From Utricularia gibba (Eukaryota; Streptophyta; Magnoliopsida; Lamiales; Lentibulariaceae), in the NCBI GenBank assembly GCA_002189035.1, contig NEEC01000243.1, positions 1 to 49,235 of the forward strand: 49,235 nt of DNA, in the 5' to 3' direction. Below are positions 25,398 to 37,800 of this stretch, piece by piece; position 1 is the stretch's first letter; the number at the start of each line of letters is the position of its first letter. The notes under the pieces are model-generated. The model was given only the letters and a program-made list of their open reading frames with translations. It was not told where the DNA came from and searched no databases. A program made the translations under genes and the position numbers.

Positions 25398-28300
25398 AGG
25401 ATGTCATGAGCACCCAAAATGGTTTTCTCAACCGCATGCTTTATATTTGATAAGGCGCTCTCGTGGGCAACGGTATCGAGAGAGGTCGAGTCGAGCTCGG
25501 GCCCATAGTCATTTGTAGCTCGGCAAAAAACTTGATGCATTTCTTAACGTTGGGTTTTAATTGGCTGCCTACATGGTTTCTCAAGGAAAAGCTTGTCGTT
25601 TTTGGGCGGTGATGTCGTTGTGAACTTCGTTCTGACCCAAGGTTCCTTTGCCACATCGGGTCCTACTCGACGAAAATCGTGATGCACTTATTGAAGTTAG
25701 GATGTCATGAGCACCCAAAATGGTTTTCTCAACCGCATGCTTTATATCTGAGGAGGCGCTCTCGTGGGGCAACGGTATCGAGAAGGAGGTCGAGTCGAGC
25801 TCGGGCCCATAGTCATTTGTAGCTCGGCAAAAAACTTGATGCATTTCTTAACGTTGGGTTTTAATTGGCTGCCTACATGGTTTCTCAAGGAAAAGCTTGT
25901 CGTTTTTGGGCGGTGATGTCGTTGTGAACTTCGTTCTGACCCAAGGTTCGGTCTGACTCCTTTGCCACATCGGGTCCTACTCGACGAAAATCGTGATGCA
26001 CTTATTGAAGTTAGGATGTCATAAGCACCCAAAATGGTTTTCTCAACCGCATGCTTTATATCTGAGGAGGCGCTCTCGTGGGGCAACGGTATCGATCGAG
26101 TCGAGCTCGGGCCCATAGTCATTTGTGCTCGGCAAAAAACTTGATGCATTTCTTAACGTTGGGTTTTAATTGGCTGCCTACATGGTTTTCAAGGAAAAGC
26201 TTGTCGTTTTTGGGCGGGTGATGTCGTTGTGAACTTCGTTCTGACCCAAGGTTCGGTCTGACTCCTTTGCCACATCGGGTCCTACTCGACGAAAATCGTG
26301 CTGCACTTATTGAAGTTAGGATGTCATAGCACCCAAAATGGTTTTCTCAACCGCATGCTTTATATCTGAGGAGGCGCTCTCGTGGGGCAACGGTATCGAG
26401 AAGGAGGTCGAGTCGAGCTCGGGCCCATAGTCATTTGTGGCTCGGCAAAAAACTTGATGCATTTCTTAACGTTGGGTTTTAATTGGCTGCCTACATGGTT
26501 TCTCAAGGAAAAGCTTGTCGTTTTTGGGCGGGTGATGTCGTTGTGAACTTCGTTCTGACCCAAGGTTCTGACTCCTTTGCCACATCGGGTCCTACTCGAC
26601 GAAAATCGTGATGCACTTATTGAAGTTAGGATGTCATAAGCACCCAAAATGGTTTTCTCAACCGCATGCTTTATATCTGAGGAGGCGCTCTCGTGGGGCA
26701 ACGGTATCGAGAAGGAGGTCGAGTCGAGCTCGGGCCCATAGTCATTTGTGCTCGGCAAACTTGATGCATTTCTTAACGTTGGGTTTTAATTGGCTGCCTA
26801 CATGGTTTCTCAAGGAAAAGCTTGTCGTTTTTGGGCGGGTGATGTCGTTGTGAACTTCGTTCTGACCCAAGGTTCCTTTGCCACATCGGGTCCTACTCGA
26901 CGAAAATCGTGATGCACTTATTGAAGTTAGGATGTCATGAGCACCCAAAATGGTTTTCTCAACCGCATGCTTTATATTTGAGGAGGCGCTCTCGTGGGGC
27001 AACGGTATCGAGAAGGAGGTCGAGTCGAGCTCGGGCCCATAGTCATTTGTCTCGGCAAAAAACTTGATGCATTTTTAACGTTGGGTTTTAATTGGCTGCC
27101 TACATGGTTTCTCAAGGAAAAGCTTGTCGTTTTTGGGCGGTGATGTCGTTGTGAACTTCGTTCTGACCCAAGGTTCGGTCTGACTCCTTTGCCACATCGG
27201 GTCCTACTCGACGAAAATCGTGATGCACTTATTGAAGTTAGGATGTCATGAGCACCAAAATGGTTTTCTCAACCGCATGCTTTATATTGAGGAGGCGCTC
27301 TCGTGGGGCAACGGTATCGAGAAGGAGGTCGAGTCGAGCTCGGGCCCATAGTCATTTGTGCTCGGCAAAAAACTTGATGCATTTCTTAACGTTGGTTTTA
27401 ATTGGCTGCCTACATGGTTTTCTCAAGGAAAAGCTTGTCGTTTTTGGGCGGGTGATGTCGTTGTGAACTTCGTTCTGACCCAAGGTTCGGTCTGACTCCT
27501 TTGCCACATCGGGTCCTACTCGACGAAAATCGTGCTGCACTTATTGAAGTTAGGATGTCATGAGCACCCAAAATGGTTTTTCAACCGCATGCTTTATATC
27601 TGAGGAGGCGCTCTCGTGGGGCAACGGTATCGAGAGGAGGTCGAGTCGAGCTCGGGCCCATAGTCATTTGTGGCTCGGCAAAAAACTTGATGCATTTCTT
27701 AACGTTGGGTTTTAATTGGCTGCCTACATGGTTTCTCAAGGAAAAGCTTGTCGTTTTTGGCGGGTGATGTCGTTGTGAACTTCGTTCTGACCCAAGGTTC
27801 TGACTTTTGCCCATCGGGTCTACTCGACGAAAATCGTGATGCACTTATTGAAGTTAGGATGTCATAAGCACCCAAAATGGTTTTCTCAACCGCATGCTTT
27901 ATATCTGAGGAGGCGCTCTCGTGGGGCAACGGTATCGAGAAGGAGGTCGAGTCGAGCTCGGGCCCATAGTCATTTGTAGCTCGGCAAAAACTTGATGCAT
28001 TTCTTAACGTTGGGTTTTAATTGGCTGCCTACATGGTTTCTCAAGGAAAAGCTTGTCGTTTTTGGGCGGGTGATGTCGTTGTGAACTTCGTTCTGACCAA
28101 GGTTCGGTCTGACTCCTTTGCCACATCGGGTCCTACTCGACGAAAATCGTGATGCACTTATTGAAGTTAGGATGTCATGAGCACCCAAAATGGTTTTCTC
28201 AACCGCATGCTTTATATCTGAGGAGGCGCTCTCGTGGGGCAACGGTATCGAGAAGGAGGTCGAGTCGAGCTCGGGCCCATAGTCATTTGTGCTCGGCAAA

Positions 28301-31300
28301 AAACTTGATGCATTTCTTAACGTTGGGTTTTAATTGGCTGCCTACATGGTTTCTCAAGGAAAAGCTTGTCGTTTTTGGGCGGTGATGTCGTTGTGAACTT
28401 CGTTTCTGACCCAAGGTTCGGTCTGACTCCTTTTTCCACATCGGGTCCTACTCGACGAAATCGTGATGCACTTATTGAAGTTAGGATGTCATAAGCACCC
28501 AAAATGGTTTTCTCAACCGCATGCTTTATATCTGAGGAGGCGCTCTCGTGGGAACGGTATCGAGAAGGAGGTCGAGTCGAGCTCGGGCCCATAGTCATTT
28601 GCTCGGCAAAAAACTTGATGCATTTTTAACGTTGGGTTTTAATTGCTGCCTACATGGTTTTCAAGGAAAAGCTTGTCGTTTTTGGGCGGTGATGTCGTTG
28701 TGAACTTCGTTCTGACCCAAGGTTCGGTCTGACTCCTTTGCCACATCGGGTCCTACTCGACGAAAATCGTGATGCACTTATTGAAGTTAGGATGTCATAG
28801 CACCCAAAATGGTTTTCTCAACCGCATGCTTTATATCTGAGGAGGCGCTCTCGTGGGGCAACGGTATCGAGAAGGAGGTCGAGTCGAGCTCGGGCCCATA
28901 GTCATTTGTGGCTCGGCAAAAAACTTGATGCATTTCTTAACGTTGGTTTTAATTGGCTGCCTACATGGTTTCTCAAGGAAAAGCTTGTCGTTTTTGGGCG
29001 GGTGATGTCGTTGTGAACTTCGTTCTGACCCAAGGTTCGGTCTGACTCCTTTGCCACATCGGGTCCTACTCGACGAAAATCGTGATGCACTTATTGAAGT
29101 TAGGATGTCATAAGCACCCAAAATGGTTTTCTCAACCGCATGCTTTATATCTGAGGAGGCGCTCTCGTGGGGCAACGGTATTCGAGTCGAGCTCGGGCCC
29201 ATAGTCATTTGTGGCTCGGCAAAAAACTTGATGCATTTCTTAACGTTGGGTTTTAATTGGCTGCCTACATGGTTTCTCAAGGAAAAGCTTGTCGTTTTTG
29301 GGCGGGATGTCGTTGTGAACTTCGTTCTGACCCAAGGTTCGGTCTGACTCCTTTGCCACATCGGGTCCTACTCGACGAAAATCGTGTGCACTTATTGAAG
29401 TTAGGATGTCATGAGCACCCAAAATGGTTTTCTCAACCGCATGCTTTATATTTGATAAGGCGCTCTCGTGGGGCAACGGTATCGAGAGGAGGTCGAGTCG
29501 AGCTCGGGCCCATAGTCATTTGTGGCTCGGCAAAAAACTTGATGCATTTCTTAACGTTGGGTTTTAATTGGCTGCCTACATGGTTTTTCAAGGAAAAGCT
29601 TGTCGTTTTTGGGCGGGTGATGTCGTTGTGAACTTCGTTCTGACCCAAGGTTACATCGGGTCCTACTCGACGAAAATCGTGATGCACTTATTGAAGTTAG
29701 GATGTCATAAGCACCCAAAATGGTTTTCTCAACCGCATGCTTTATATCTGAGGAGGCGCTCTCGTGGGGCAACGGTATCGAGAAGGAGGTCGAGTCGAGC
29801 TCGGGCCCATAGTCATTTGTGCTCGGCAAAAAACTTGATGCATTTCTTAACGTTGGGTTTTAATTGGCTGCCTACATGGTTTCTCAAGGAAAAGCTTGTC
29901 GTTTTTGGGCGGGTGATGTCGTTGTGAACTTCGTTCTGACCCAAGGTTCGGTCTGACTCCTTTGCCACATCGGGTCTACTCGACGAAAATCGTGATGCAC
30001 TTATTGAAGTTAGGATGTCATAACCAAAATGTTTTCTCAACCGCATGCTTTATATCTGAGGAGGCGCTCTCGTGGGGCAACGGTATCGAGAAGGAGGTCG
30101 AGTCGAGCTCGGGCCATAGTCATTTGTGCTCGGCAAAAAACTTGATGCATTTCTTAACGTTGGGTTTTAATTGGCTGCCTACATGGTTTCTCAAGGAAAA
30201 GCTTGTCGTTTTTGGGCGGGTGATGTCGTTGTGAACTTCGTTCTGACCCAAGGTTCGGTCTGACTCCTTTGCCACATCGGGTCCTACTCGACGAAAATCG
30301 TGCTGCACTTATTGAAGTTAGGATGTCATGAGCACCCAAAATGGTTTTCTCAACGCATGCTTTATACTGAGGAGGCGCTCTCGTGGGGCAACGGTATCGA
30401 GAAGGAGGTCGAGTCGAGCTCGGGCCCATAGTCATTTGTGGCTCGGCAAAAAACTTGATGCATTTCTTAACGTTGGGTTTTAATTGGCTGCCTACATGGT
30501 TTCTCAAGGAAAAGCTTGTCGTTTTTGGGCGGGTGATGTCGTTGTGAACTTCGTTCTGACCCAAGGTTCGGTCTGACTCCTACATCGGGTCCTACTCGAC
30601 GAAAATCGTGATGCACTTATTGAAGTTAGGATGTCATGAGCACCCAAATGGTTTTCTCAACCGCATGCTTTATATCTGAGGAGGCGCTCTCGTGGGGCAA
30701 CGGTATCGAGAAGGAGGTCGAGTCGAGCTCGGGCCCATAGTCATTTGTTCGGCAAAAAACTTGATGCATTTCTTAACGTTGGGTTTTAATTGGCTGCCTA
30801 CATGGTTTCTCAAGGAAAAGCTTGTCGTTTTTGGGCGGTGATGTCGTTGTGAACTTCGTTCTGACCCAAGGTTCGGTCTGACTCCTTTGCCACATCGGGT
30901 CCTACTCGACGAAAATCGTGGCACTTATTGAAGTTAGGATGTCATGAGCACCCAAAATGGTTTTCTCAACCGCATGCTTTATATTTGGGCGCTCTCGTGG
31001 GGCAACGGTATCGAGAAGGAGGTCGAGTCGAGCTCGGGCCCATAGTCATTTGTGGCTCGGCAAAAAACTTGATGCATTTCTTAACGTTGGGTTTTAATTG
31101 GCTGCCTACATGGTTTCAAGGAAAAGCTTGTCGTTTTTGGGCGGGTGATGTCGTTGTGAACTTCGTTCTGACCCAAGGTTCCTTTTCGGGTCCTACTCGA
31201 CGAAATCGTGATGCACTTATTGAAGTTAGGATGTCATAAGCACCCAAAATGGTTTTCTCAACCGCATGCTTTATATCTGAGGAGGCGCTCTCGTGGGGCA

Positions 31301-33076
31301 ACGGTATCGAGAAGGAGGTCGAGTCGAGCTCGGGCCCATAGTCATTTGGCTCGGCAAAAAACTTGATGCATTTCTTAACGTTGGGTTTTAATTGGCTGCC
31401 TACATGGTTTCTCAAGGAAAAGCTTGTCGTTTTTGGGCGGGTGATGTCGTTGTGAACTTCGTTCTGACCCAAGGTTCGGTCTGACTCCTTTTCCACATCG
31501 GGTCCTACTCGACGAAAATCGTGATGCACTTATTGAAGTTAGGAGTCATGAGCACCCAAAATGGTTTTCTCAACCGCATGCTTTATATCTGAGGAGGCGC
31601 TCTCGTGGGGCAACGGTATCGAGGGAGGTCGAGTCGAGCTCGGGCCCATAGTCATTTGTGCTCGGCAAAAAACTTGATGCATTTCTTAACGTTGGGTTTT
31701 AATTGGCTGCCTACATGGTTTCTCAAGGAAAAGCTTGTCGTTTTTGGGCGGTGATGTCGTTGTGAACTTCGTTCTGACCCAAGGTTCGGTCTGACTCCTT
31801 TTCGGGTCCTACTCGACGAAAATCGTGATGCACTTATTGAAGTTAGGATGTCATAGCACCCAAAATGGTTTTCTCAACCGCATGCTTTATATCTGAGGAG
31901 GCGCTCTCGTGGGGCAACGGTATCGAGAAGGAGGTCGAGTCGAGCTCGGGCCCATAGTCATTTGTACTCGGCAAAAAACTTGATGCATTTCTTAACGTTG
32001 GGTTTTAATTGGCTGCCTACATGGTTTCTCAAGGAAAAGCTTGTCGTTTTTGGGCGGTGATGTCGTTGTGAACTTCGTTCTGACCCAAGGTTCGGTCTGA
32101 CTCCTTTGCCACATCGGTCTACTCGACGAAATCGTGCTGCACTTATTGAAGTTAGGATGTCATGAGCACCCAAAATGGTTTTCTCAACCGCATGCTTTAT
32201 ATTTGAAAGGCGCTCTCGTGGGGCAACGGTATCGAGAAGGAGGTCGAGTCGAGCTCGGGCCCATAGTCATTTGTGGCTCGGCAAAAAACTTGATGCATTT
32301 CTTAACGTTGGGTTTTAATTGGCTGCCTACATGGTTTCTCAAGGAAAAGCTTGTCGTTTTGGGCGGGTGATGTCGTTGTGAACTTCGTTCTGACCCAAGG
32401 TTTCCTTTGCCACATCGGGTCCTACTCGACGAAAATCGTGATGCACTTATTGAAGTTAGGATGTCATAAGCACCCAAAATGGTTTTCTCAACCGCATGCT
32501 TTATATCTGAGGAGGCGCTCTCGTGGGGCAACGGTATCGAGGAGGTCGAGTCGAGCTCGGGCCCATAGTCATTTGTGCTCGGCAAAAAACTTGATGCATT
32601 TCTTAACGTTGGGTTTTAATTGGCTGCCTACATGGTTTCTCAAGGAAAAGCTTGTCGTTTTTGGGCGGGTGATGTCGTTGTGAACTTCGTTCTGACCCAA
32701 GGTTCGTCTGACTCCTTTGCCACATCGGGTCCTACTCGACGAAATCGTGATGCACTTATTGAAGTTAGGATGTCATAAGCACCCAAAATGGTTTTCTCAA
32801 CCGCATGCTTTATATCTGAGGAGGCGCTCTCGGGGCAACGGTATCGAGAAGGAGGTCGAGTCGAGCTCGGGCCATAGTCATTTGTGCTCGGCAAAAAACT
32901 TGATGCATTTCTTAACGTTGGGTTTTAATTGGCTGCCTACATGGTTTCTCAAGGAAAAGCTTGTCGTTTTTGGGCGGGTGATGTCGTTGTGAACTTCGTT
33001 CTGACCCAAGGTTCGGTCTGACTCCTTTGCCAATCGGGTCCTACTCGACGAAAATCGTGCTGCACTTATTGAAGTT

Positions 33077-33623
33077 AGGATGTCATGAGCACCCAAAATG
33101 GTTTTCTCAACCGCATGCTCGCTCTCGTGGGGCAACGGTATCGAGAAGGAGGTCGAGTCGAGCTCGGGCCCATAGTCATTTGTGGCTCGGCAAAACTTGA
33201 TGCATTTCTTAACGTTGGGTTTTAATTGGCTGCCTACATGGTTTCTCAAGGAAAAGCTTGTCGTTTTTGGGCGGGTGATGTCGTTGTGAACTCGTTCTGA
33301 CCCAAACATCGGGTCCTACTCGACGAAAATCGTGATGCACTTATTGAAGTTAGGATGTCATGAGCACCCAAAATGGTTTTCTCAACCGCATGCTTTATAT
33401 CTGAGGAGGCGCTCTCGTGGGGCAACGGTATCGAGAAGGAGGTCGAGTCGAGCTCGGGCCATAGTCATTTGCTCGGCAAAAAACTTGATGCATTTCTTAA
33501 CGTTGGGTTTTAATTGGCTGCCTACATGGTTTCTCAAGGAAAAGCTTGTCGTTTTTGATATGAACTTCGTTCTGACTACATCGGGTCCTACTCGACGAAA
33601 ATCGTGCTGCACTTATTGAAGTT
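33077..33623 (+). repeat. Two consecutive shortest copies (275 and 272 bp)
   Basis: The first copy joins GCATGCT directly to CGCTCTCG at 33119-33120, losing 15 bp. It also joins GACCCAA to ACATCGGG at about 33305, losing the 22-bp tail segment. The second copy reads GTTTTTGATATGAACTTCG near 33551-33568 and CTGACTACATCGGG near 33573-33585, so both the GGGCGGGTGATGTCGTTG region and the tail are shortened. These are clean internal deletions, not scrambling, and are the largest simple deletions outside the scrambled zones. Confidence 0.85.
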
Positions 33624-34540
33624 AGGATGTCATGAGCACCCAAAATGGTTTTCTCAACCGCATGCTTTATATCTGAGGAGGCGCTCTCGTGGGGCAACGG
33701 TATCGAGAAGGAGGTCGAGTCGAGCTCGGGCCCATAGTCATTTGTGGCTCGGCAAAAAACTTGATGCATTTCTTAACGTTGGGTTTTAATTGGCTGCCTA
33801 CATGGTTTCTCAAGGAAAAGCTTGTCGTTTTTGGGCGGGTGATGTCGTTGTGAACTTCGTTCTGACCCAAGGTTCGGTCTGACTCCTTTTGCCACATCGG
33901 GTCCTACTCGACGAAAATCGTGATGCACTTATTGAAGTTAGGATGTCATAAGCACCCAAAATGGTTTTCTCAACCGCATGCTTTATATCTGAGGAGGCGC
34001 TCTCGTGGGGCAACGGTATCGAGAAGGAGGTCGAGTCGAGCTCGGGCCCATAGTCATTTGTGCTCGGCAAAAAACTTGATGCATTTCTTAACGTTGGGTT
34101 TTAATTGGCTGCCTACATGGTTTCTCAAGGAAAAGCTTGTCGTTTTTGGGCGGTGATGTCGTTGAACTTCGTTCTGACCCAAGGTTCGGTGACTCCTTTG
34201 CCACATCGGGTCACTCGACGAAAATCGTGCTGCACTTATTGAAGTTAGGATGTCATGAGCACCCAAAATGGTTTTCTCAACCGCATGCTTTATATTGAGG
34301 CGCTCTCGTGGGGCAACGGTATCGAGAAGGAGGTCGAGTCGAGCTCGGGCCCATAGTCATTTGTGCTCGGCAAAAAACTTGATGCATTTTTAACGTTGGG
34401 TTTTAATTGGCTGCCTACATGGTTTCTCAAGGAAAAGCTTGTCGTTTTTGGGCGGGTGATGTCGTTGTGAACTTCGTTCTGACCCAAGGTTCCCACATCG
34501 GGTCCTACTCGACGAAAATCGTGATGCACTTATTGAAGTT

Positions 34541-34697
34541 AGGATGTCATAAGCACCCAAAATGGTTTTCTCAACCGCATGCTTTATATCTGAGGAGGCG
34601 CTCTCGTGGGGCAACGGTATCGAGAAGGAGGTCGAGTCGAGCTCGGGCCCATAGTCATTTGTAGCTCGGCAAAAAACTTGATGCATTTCTTAACGTT
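34541..34697 (+). repeat. Half-unit A of the repeat (ancestral ~157-bp monomer)
   Basis: Positions 1-157 of the unit align in register with positions 158-315. By eye, ATGGTTTTCTCAA (22-34) pairs with ATGGTTTCTCAA (179-190); TCTCGT (62-67) pairs with TGTCGT (220-225); 89-104 pairs with 247-262 at 10/16; and 125-157 pairs with 283-315 at 24/33. The first 25 bases pair with 158-182 at about 15/25. The offset stays at 157-158 throughout, which is hard to explain by chance similarity. The inference is that an ancestral unit of about 157 bp duplicated and the two halves then diverged before the dimer was amplified. Confidence 0.7.
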
Positions 34698-34855
34698 GGG
34701 TTTTAATTGGCTGCCTACATGGTTTCTCAAGGAAAAGCTTGTCGTTTTTGGGCGGGTGATGTCGTTGTGAACTTCGTTCTGACCCAAGGTTCGGTCTGAC
34801 TCCTTTGCCACATCGGGTCCTACTCGACGAAAATCGTGATGCACTTATTGAAGTT
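34698..34855 (+). repeat. Half-unit B of the repeat (diverged partner of half A)
   Basis: This is the second half of the unit, beginning at the GGG of the GTTGGGTTTT tract and ending at AAGTT. It is related to half A as described there. Half B carries the AAGCTT site, the 10-bp indel polymorphism at 251-262 and the ACGA-AAA-TCGT hairpin. Half A carries the GAGCTC/GGGCCC cluster. The halves are now too different for exchange between them to be common, but shared short words such as TTGT and CATG occur at the breakpoints of scrambled copies at 10.9-11.2 kb. Confidence 0.65.
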
Positions 34856-37800
34856 AGGATGTCATAAGCACGGTTTTCTCAACCGCATGCTTTATATCTG
34901 AGGAGGCGCTCTCGTGGGGCAACGGTATCGAGAAGGAGGTCGAGTCGAGCTCGGGCCCATAGTCATTTGTGCTCGGCAAAAAACTTGATGCATTTCTTAA
35001 CGTTGGGTTTAATTGGCTGCCTACATGGTTTCTCAAGGAAAAGCTTGTCGTTTTTGGGCGGGTGATGTCGTTGTGAACTTCGTTCTGACCCAAGGTTCGG
35101 TCTGACTCCTTTGCCACATCGGGTCCTACTCGACGAAATCGTGATGCACTTATTGAAGTTAGGATGTCATAAGCACCCAAAATGGTTTTCTCAACCGCAT
35201 GCTTTATATTGAGGAGGCGCTCTCGTGGGGCAACGGTATCGAGAGGAGGTCGAGTCGAGCTCGGGCCCATAGTCATTTGTAGCTCGGCAAAAAACTTGAT
35301 GCATTTTTAACGTTGGGTTTTAATTGGCTGCCTACATGGTTTCTCAAGGAAAAGCTTGTCGTTTTTGGCGGGTGATGTCGTTGTGAACTTCGTTCTGACC
35401 AAGGTTCGGTCTGACTCCTTTGCCACATCGGGTCTACTCGACGAAAATCGTGATGCACTTATGAAGTTAGGATGTCATAAGCACCCAAAATGGTTTTCTC
35501 AACCGCATGCTTTATATCTGAGGAGGCGCTCTCGTGGCAACGGTATCGAGAAGGAGGTCGAGTCGAGCTCGGGCCATAGTCATTTGTAGCTCGGCAAAAA
35601 CTTGATGCATTTCTTAACGTTGGGTTTTAATTGGCTGCCTACATGGTTTCTCAAGGAAAAGCTTGTCGTTTTTGGGCGGGTGATGTCGTTGTGAACTTCG
35701 TTCTGACCCAAGGTTCGGTCTGACTCCTTTCCACATCGGGTCCTACTCGACGAAAATCGTGATGCACTTATTGAAGTTAGGATGTCATAGCACCCAAAAT
35801 GGTTTTCTCAACCGCATGCTTTATATCTGAGGAGGCGCTCTCGTGGGGCAACGGTATCGAGAAGGAGGTCGAGTCGAGCTCGGGCCCATAGTCATTTGTG
35901 GCTCGGCAAAAAACTTGATGCATTTCTTAACGTTGGGTTTTAATTGGCTGCCTACATGGTTTCTCAAGGAAAAGCTTGTCGTTTTGGGCGGGTGATGTCG
36001 TTGTGAACTTCGTTCTGATTCGGTCTGACTCACATCGGGTCCTACTCGACGAAAATCGTGATTTATTGAAGTTAGGATGTCATGCACCAAAATGGTTTTC
36101 TCAACCGCATGCTTTAAGGAGGCGCTCTCGTGGGGCAACGGTATCGAGAAGGAGGTCGAGTCGAGCTCGGGCCCATAGTCATTTGTGCTCGGCAAAAAAC
36201 TTGATGCATTTTAACGTTGGGTTTTAATTGGCTGCCTACATGGTTTCTCAAGGAAAAGCTTGTCGTTTTTGGGCGGGTGATGTCGTTGTGAACTTCGTTC
36301 TGACCCAAGGTTCGGTCTGACTCCTTTGCCACATCGGGTCCTACTCGACGAAAATCGTGATGCACTTATTGAAGTTAGGATGTCATAAGCACCCAAAATG
36401 GTTTTCTCAACCGCATGCTTTATATCTGAGGAGGCGCTCTCGTGGGGCAACGGTATCGACGAGTCGAGCTCGGGCCCATAGTCATTTGTGCTCGGCAAAA
36501 AACTTGATGCATTTCTTAACGTTGGGTTTTAATTGGCTGCCTACATGGTTTCTCAAGGAAAAGCTTGTCGTTTTTGGGCGGTGATGTCGTTGTGAACTTC
36601 GTTCTGACCCAAGGTTCGGTCTGGGGTCTACTCGACGAAAATCGTGCCTTATTGAAGTTAGGATGTCATAAGCACCCAAAATGGTTTTCTCAACCGCATG
36701 CTTTATAGGAGGCGCTCTCGTGGGGCAACGGTATCGAGAAGGAGGTCGAGTCGAGCTCGGGCCATAGTCATTTGTAGCTCGGCAAAAAACTTGATGCATT
36801 TCTTAACGTTGGGTTTTAATTGGCTGCCTACATGGTTTCTCAAGGAAAAGCTTGTCGTTTTTGGGCGGGTGATGTCGTTGTGAACTTCGTTCTGACCCAA
36901 GGTTCGGTCTGACTCCTTTGCCACATCGGGTCCTACTCGACGAAAATCGTGCTGCACTTATTGAAGTTAGGATGTCATGAGCACCCAAAATGGTTTTCTC
37001 AACCGCATGCTTTATATCTGAGGAGGCGCTCTCGTGGGGCAACGGTATCGAGAAGGAGGTCGAGTCGAGCTCGGGCCCATAGTCATTTGTGCTCGGCAAA
37101 AAACTTGATGCATTTCTTAACGTTGGGTTTTAATTGGCTGCCTACATGGTTTCTCAAGGAAAAGCTTGTCGTTTTTGGGCGGTGATGTCGTTGTGAACTT
37201 CGTTCTGACCCAAGGTTCGGTCTGACTCCTTTGCCACATCGGGTCTACTCGACGAAAATCGTGATGCACTTATTGAAGTTAGGATGTCATAAGCACCCAA
37301 AATGGTTTTCTCAACCGCATGCTTTATATCTGAGGAGGCGCTCTCGTGGGGCAACGGTATCGAGAGGGAGGTCGAGTCGAGCTCGGCCCATAGTCATTTG
37401 TAGCTCGGCAAAAAACTTGATGCATTTCTTAACGTTGGGTTTTAATTGGCTGCCTACATGGTTTCTCAAGGAAAAGCTTGTCGTTTTTGGGCGGTGATGT
37501 CGTTGTGAACTTCGTTCTGACCCAAGGTTCGGTCTGACTCCTTTGACATCGGGTCTACTCGACGAAAATCGTGATTTATTGAAGTTAGGATGTCATGAGC
37601 ACCCAAAATGGTTTTCTCAACCGCATGCTTTATATTAGGAGGCGCTCTCGTGGGCAACGGTATCGAGAAGGAGGTCGAGTCGAGCTCGGGCCCATAGTCA
37701 TTTGTAGCTCGGCAAAAAACTTGATGCATTTCTTAACGTTGGGTTTTAATTGGCTGCCTACATGGGTTTCTCAAGGAAAAGCTTGTCGTTTTTGGGCGGG

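Larger units (their letters stand above)
34541..34855 (+). repeat. Representative full-length repeat unit (315 bp)
   Basis: This copy has the full 315-bp length and matches the majority base at nearly all positions, so it serves as a coordinate reference (unit position = window position minus 34540). Palindromic six-base sites seen in the unit are GCATGC at 37-42, GAGCTC at 99-104, GGGCCC at 105-110, ATGCAT at 141-146 and AAGCTT at 195-200. AAGCTT is kept in almost all copies. The majority sequence is about 49% GC with 19 CpG sites. A small perfect hairpin, ACGA-AAA-TCGT, lies at 287-297. Variable sites are 10-12 (ATGA, ATAA or ATA before GCACC), 51-57 (CTGAGGAGG or TTGATAAGG), 83-91 (GAGAAGGAGG or GAGCAGGTGG), 121-125 (TGTGGCTC, TGTAGCTC or TGTGCTC), 251-262 (10-bp indel) and 299 (C or A). 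Confidence 0.95.
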
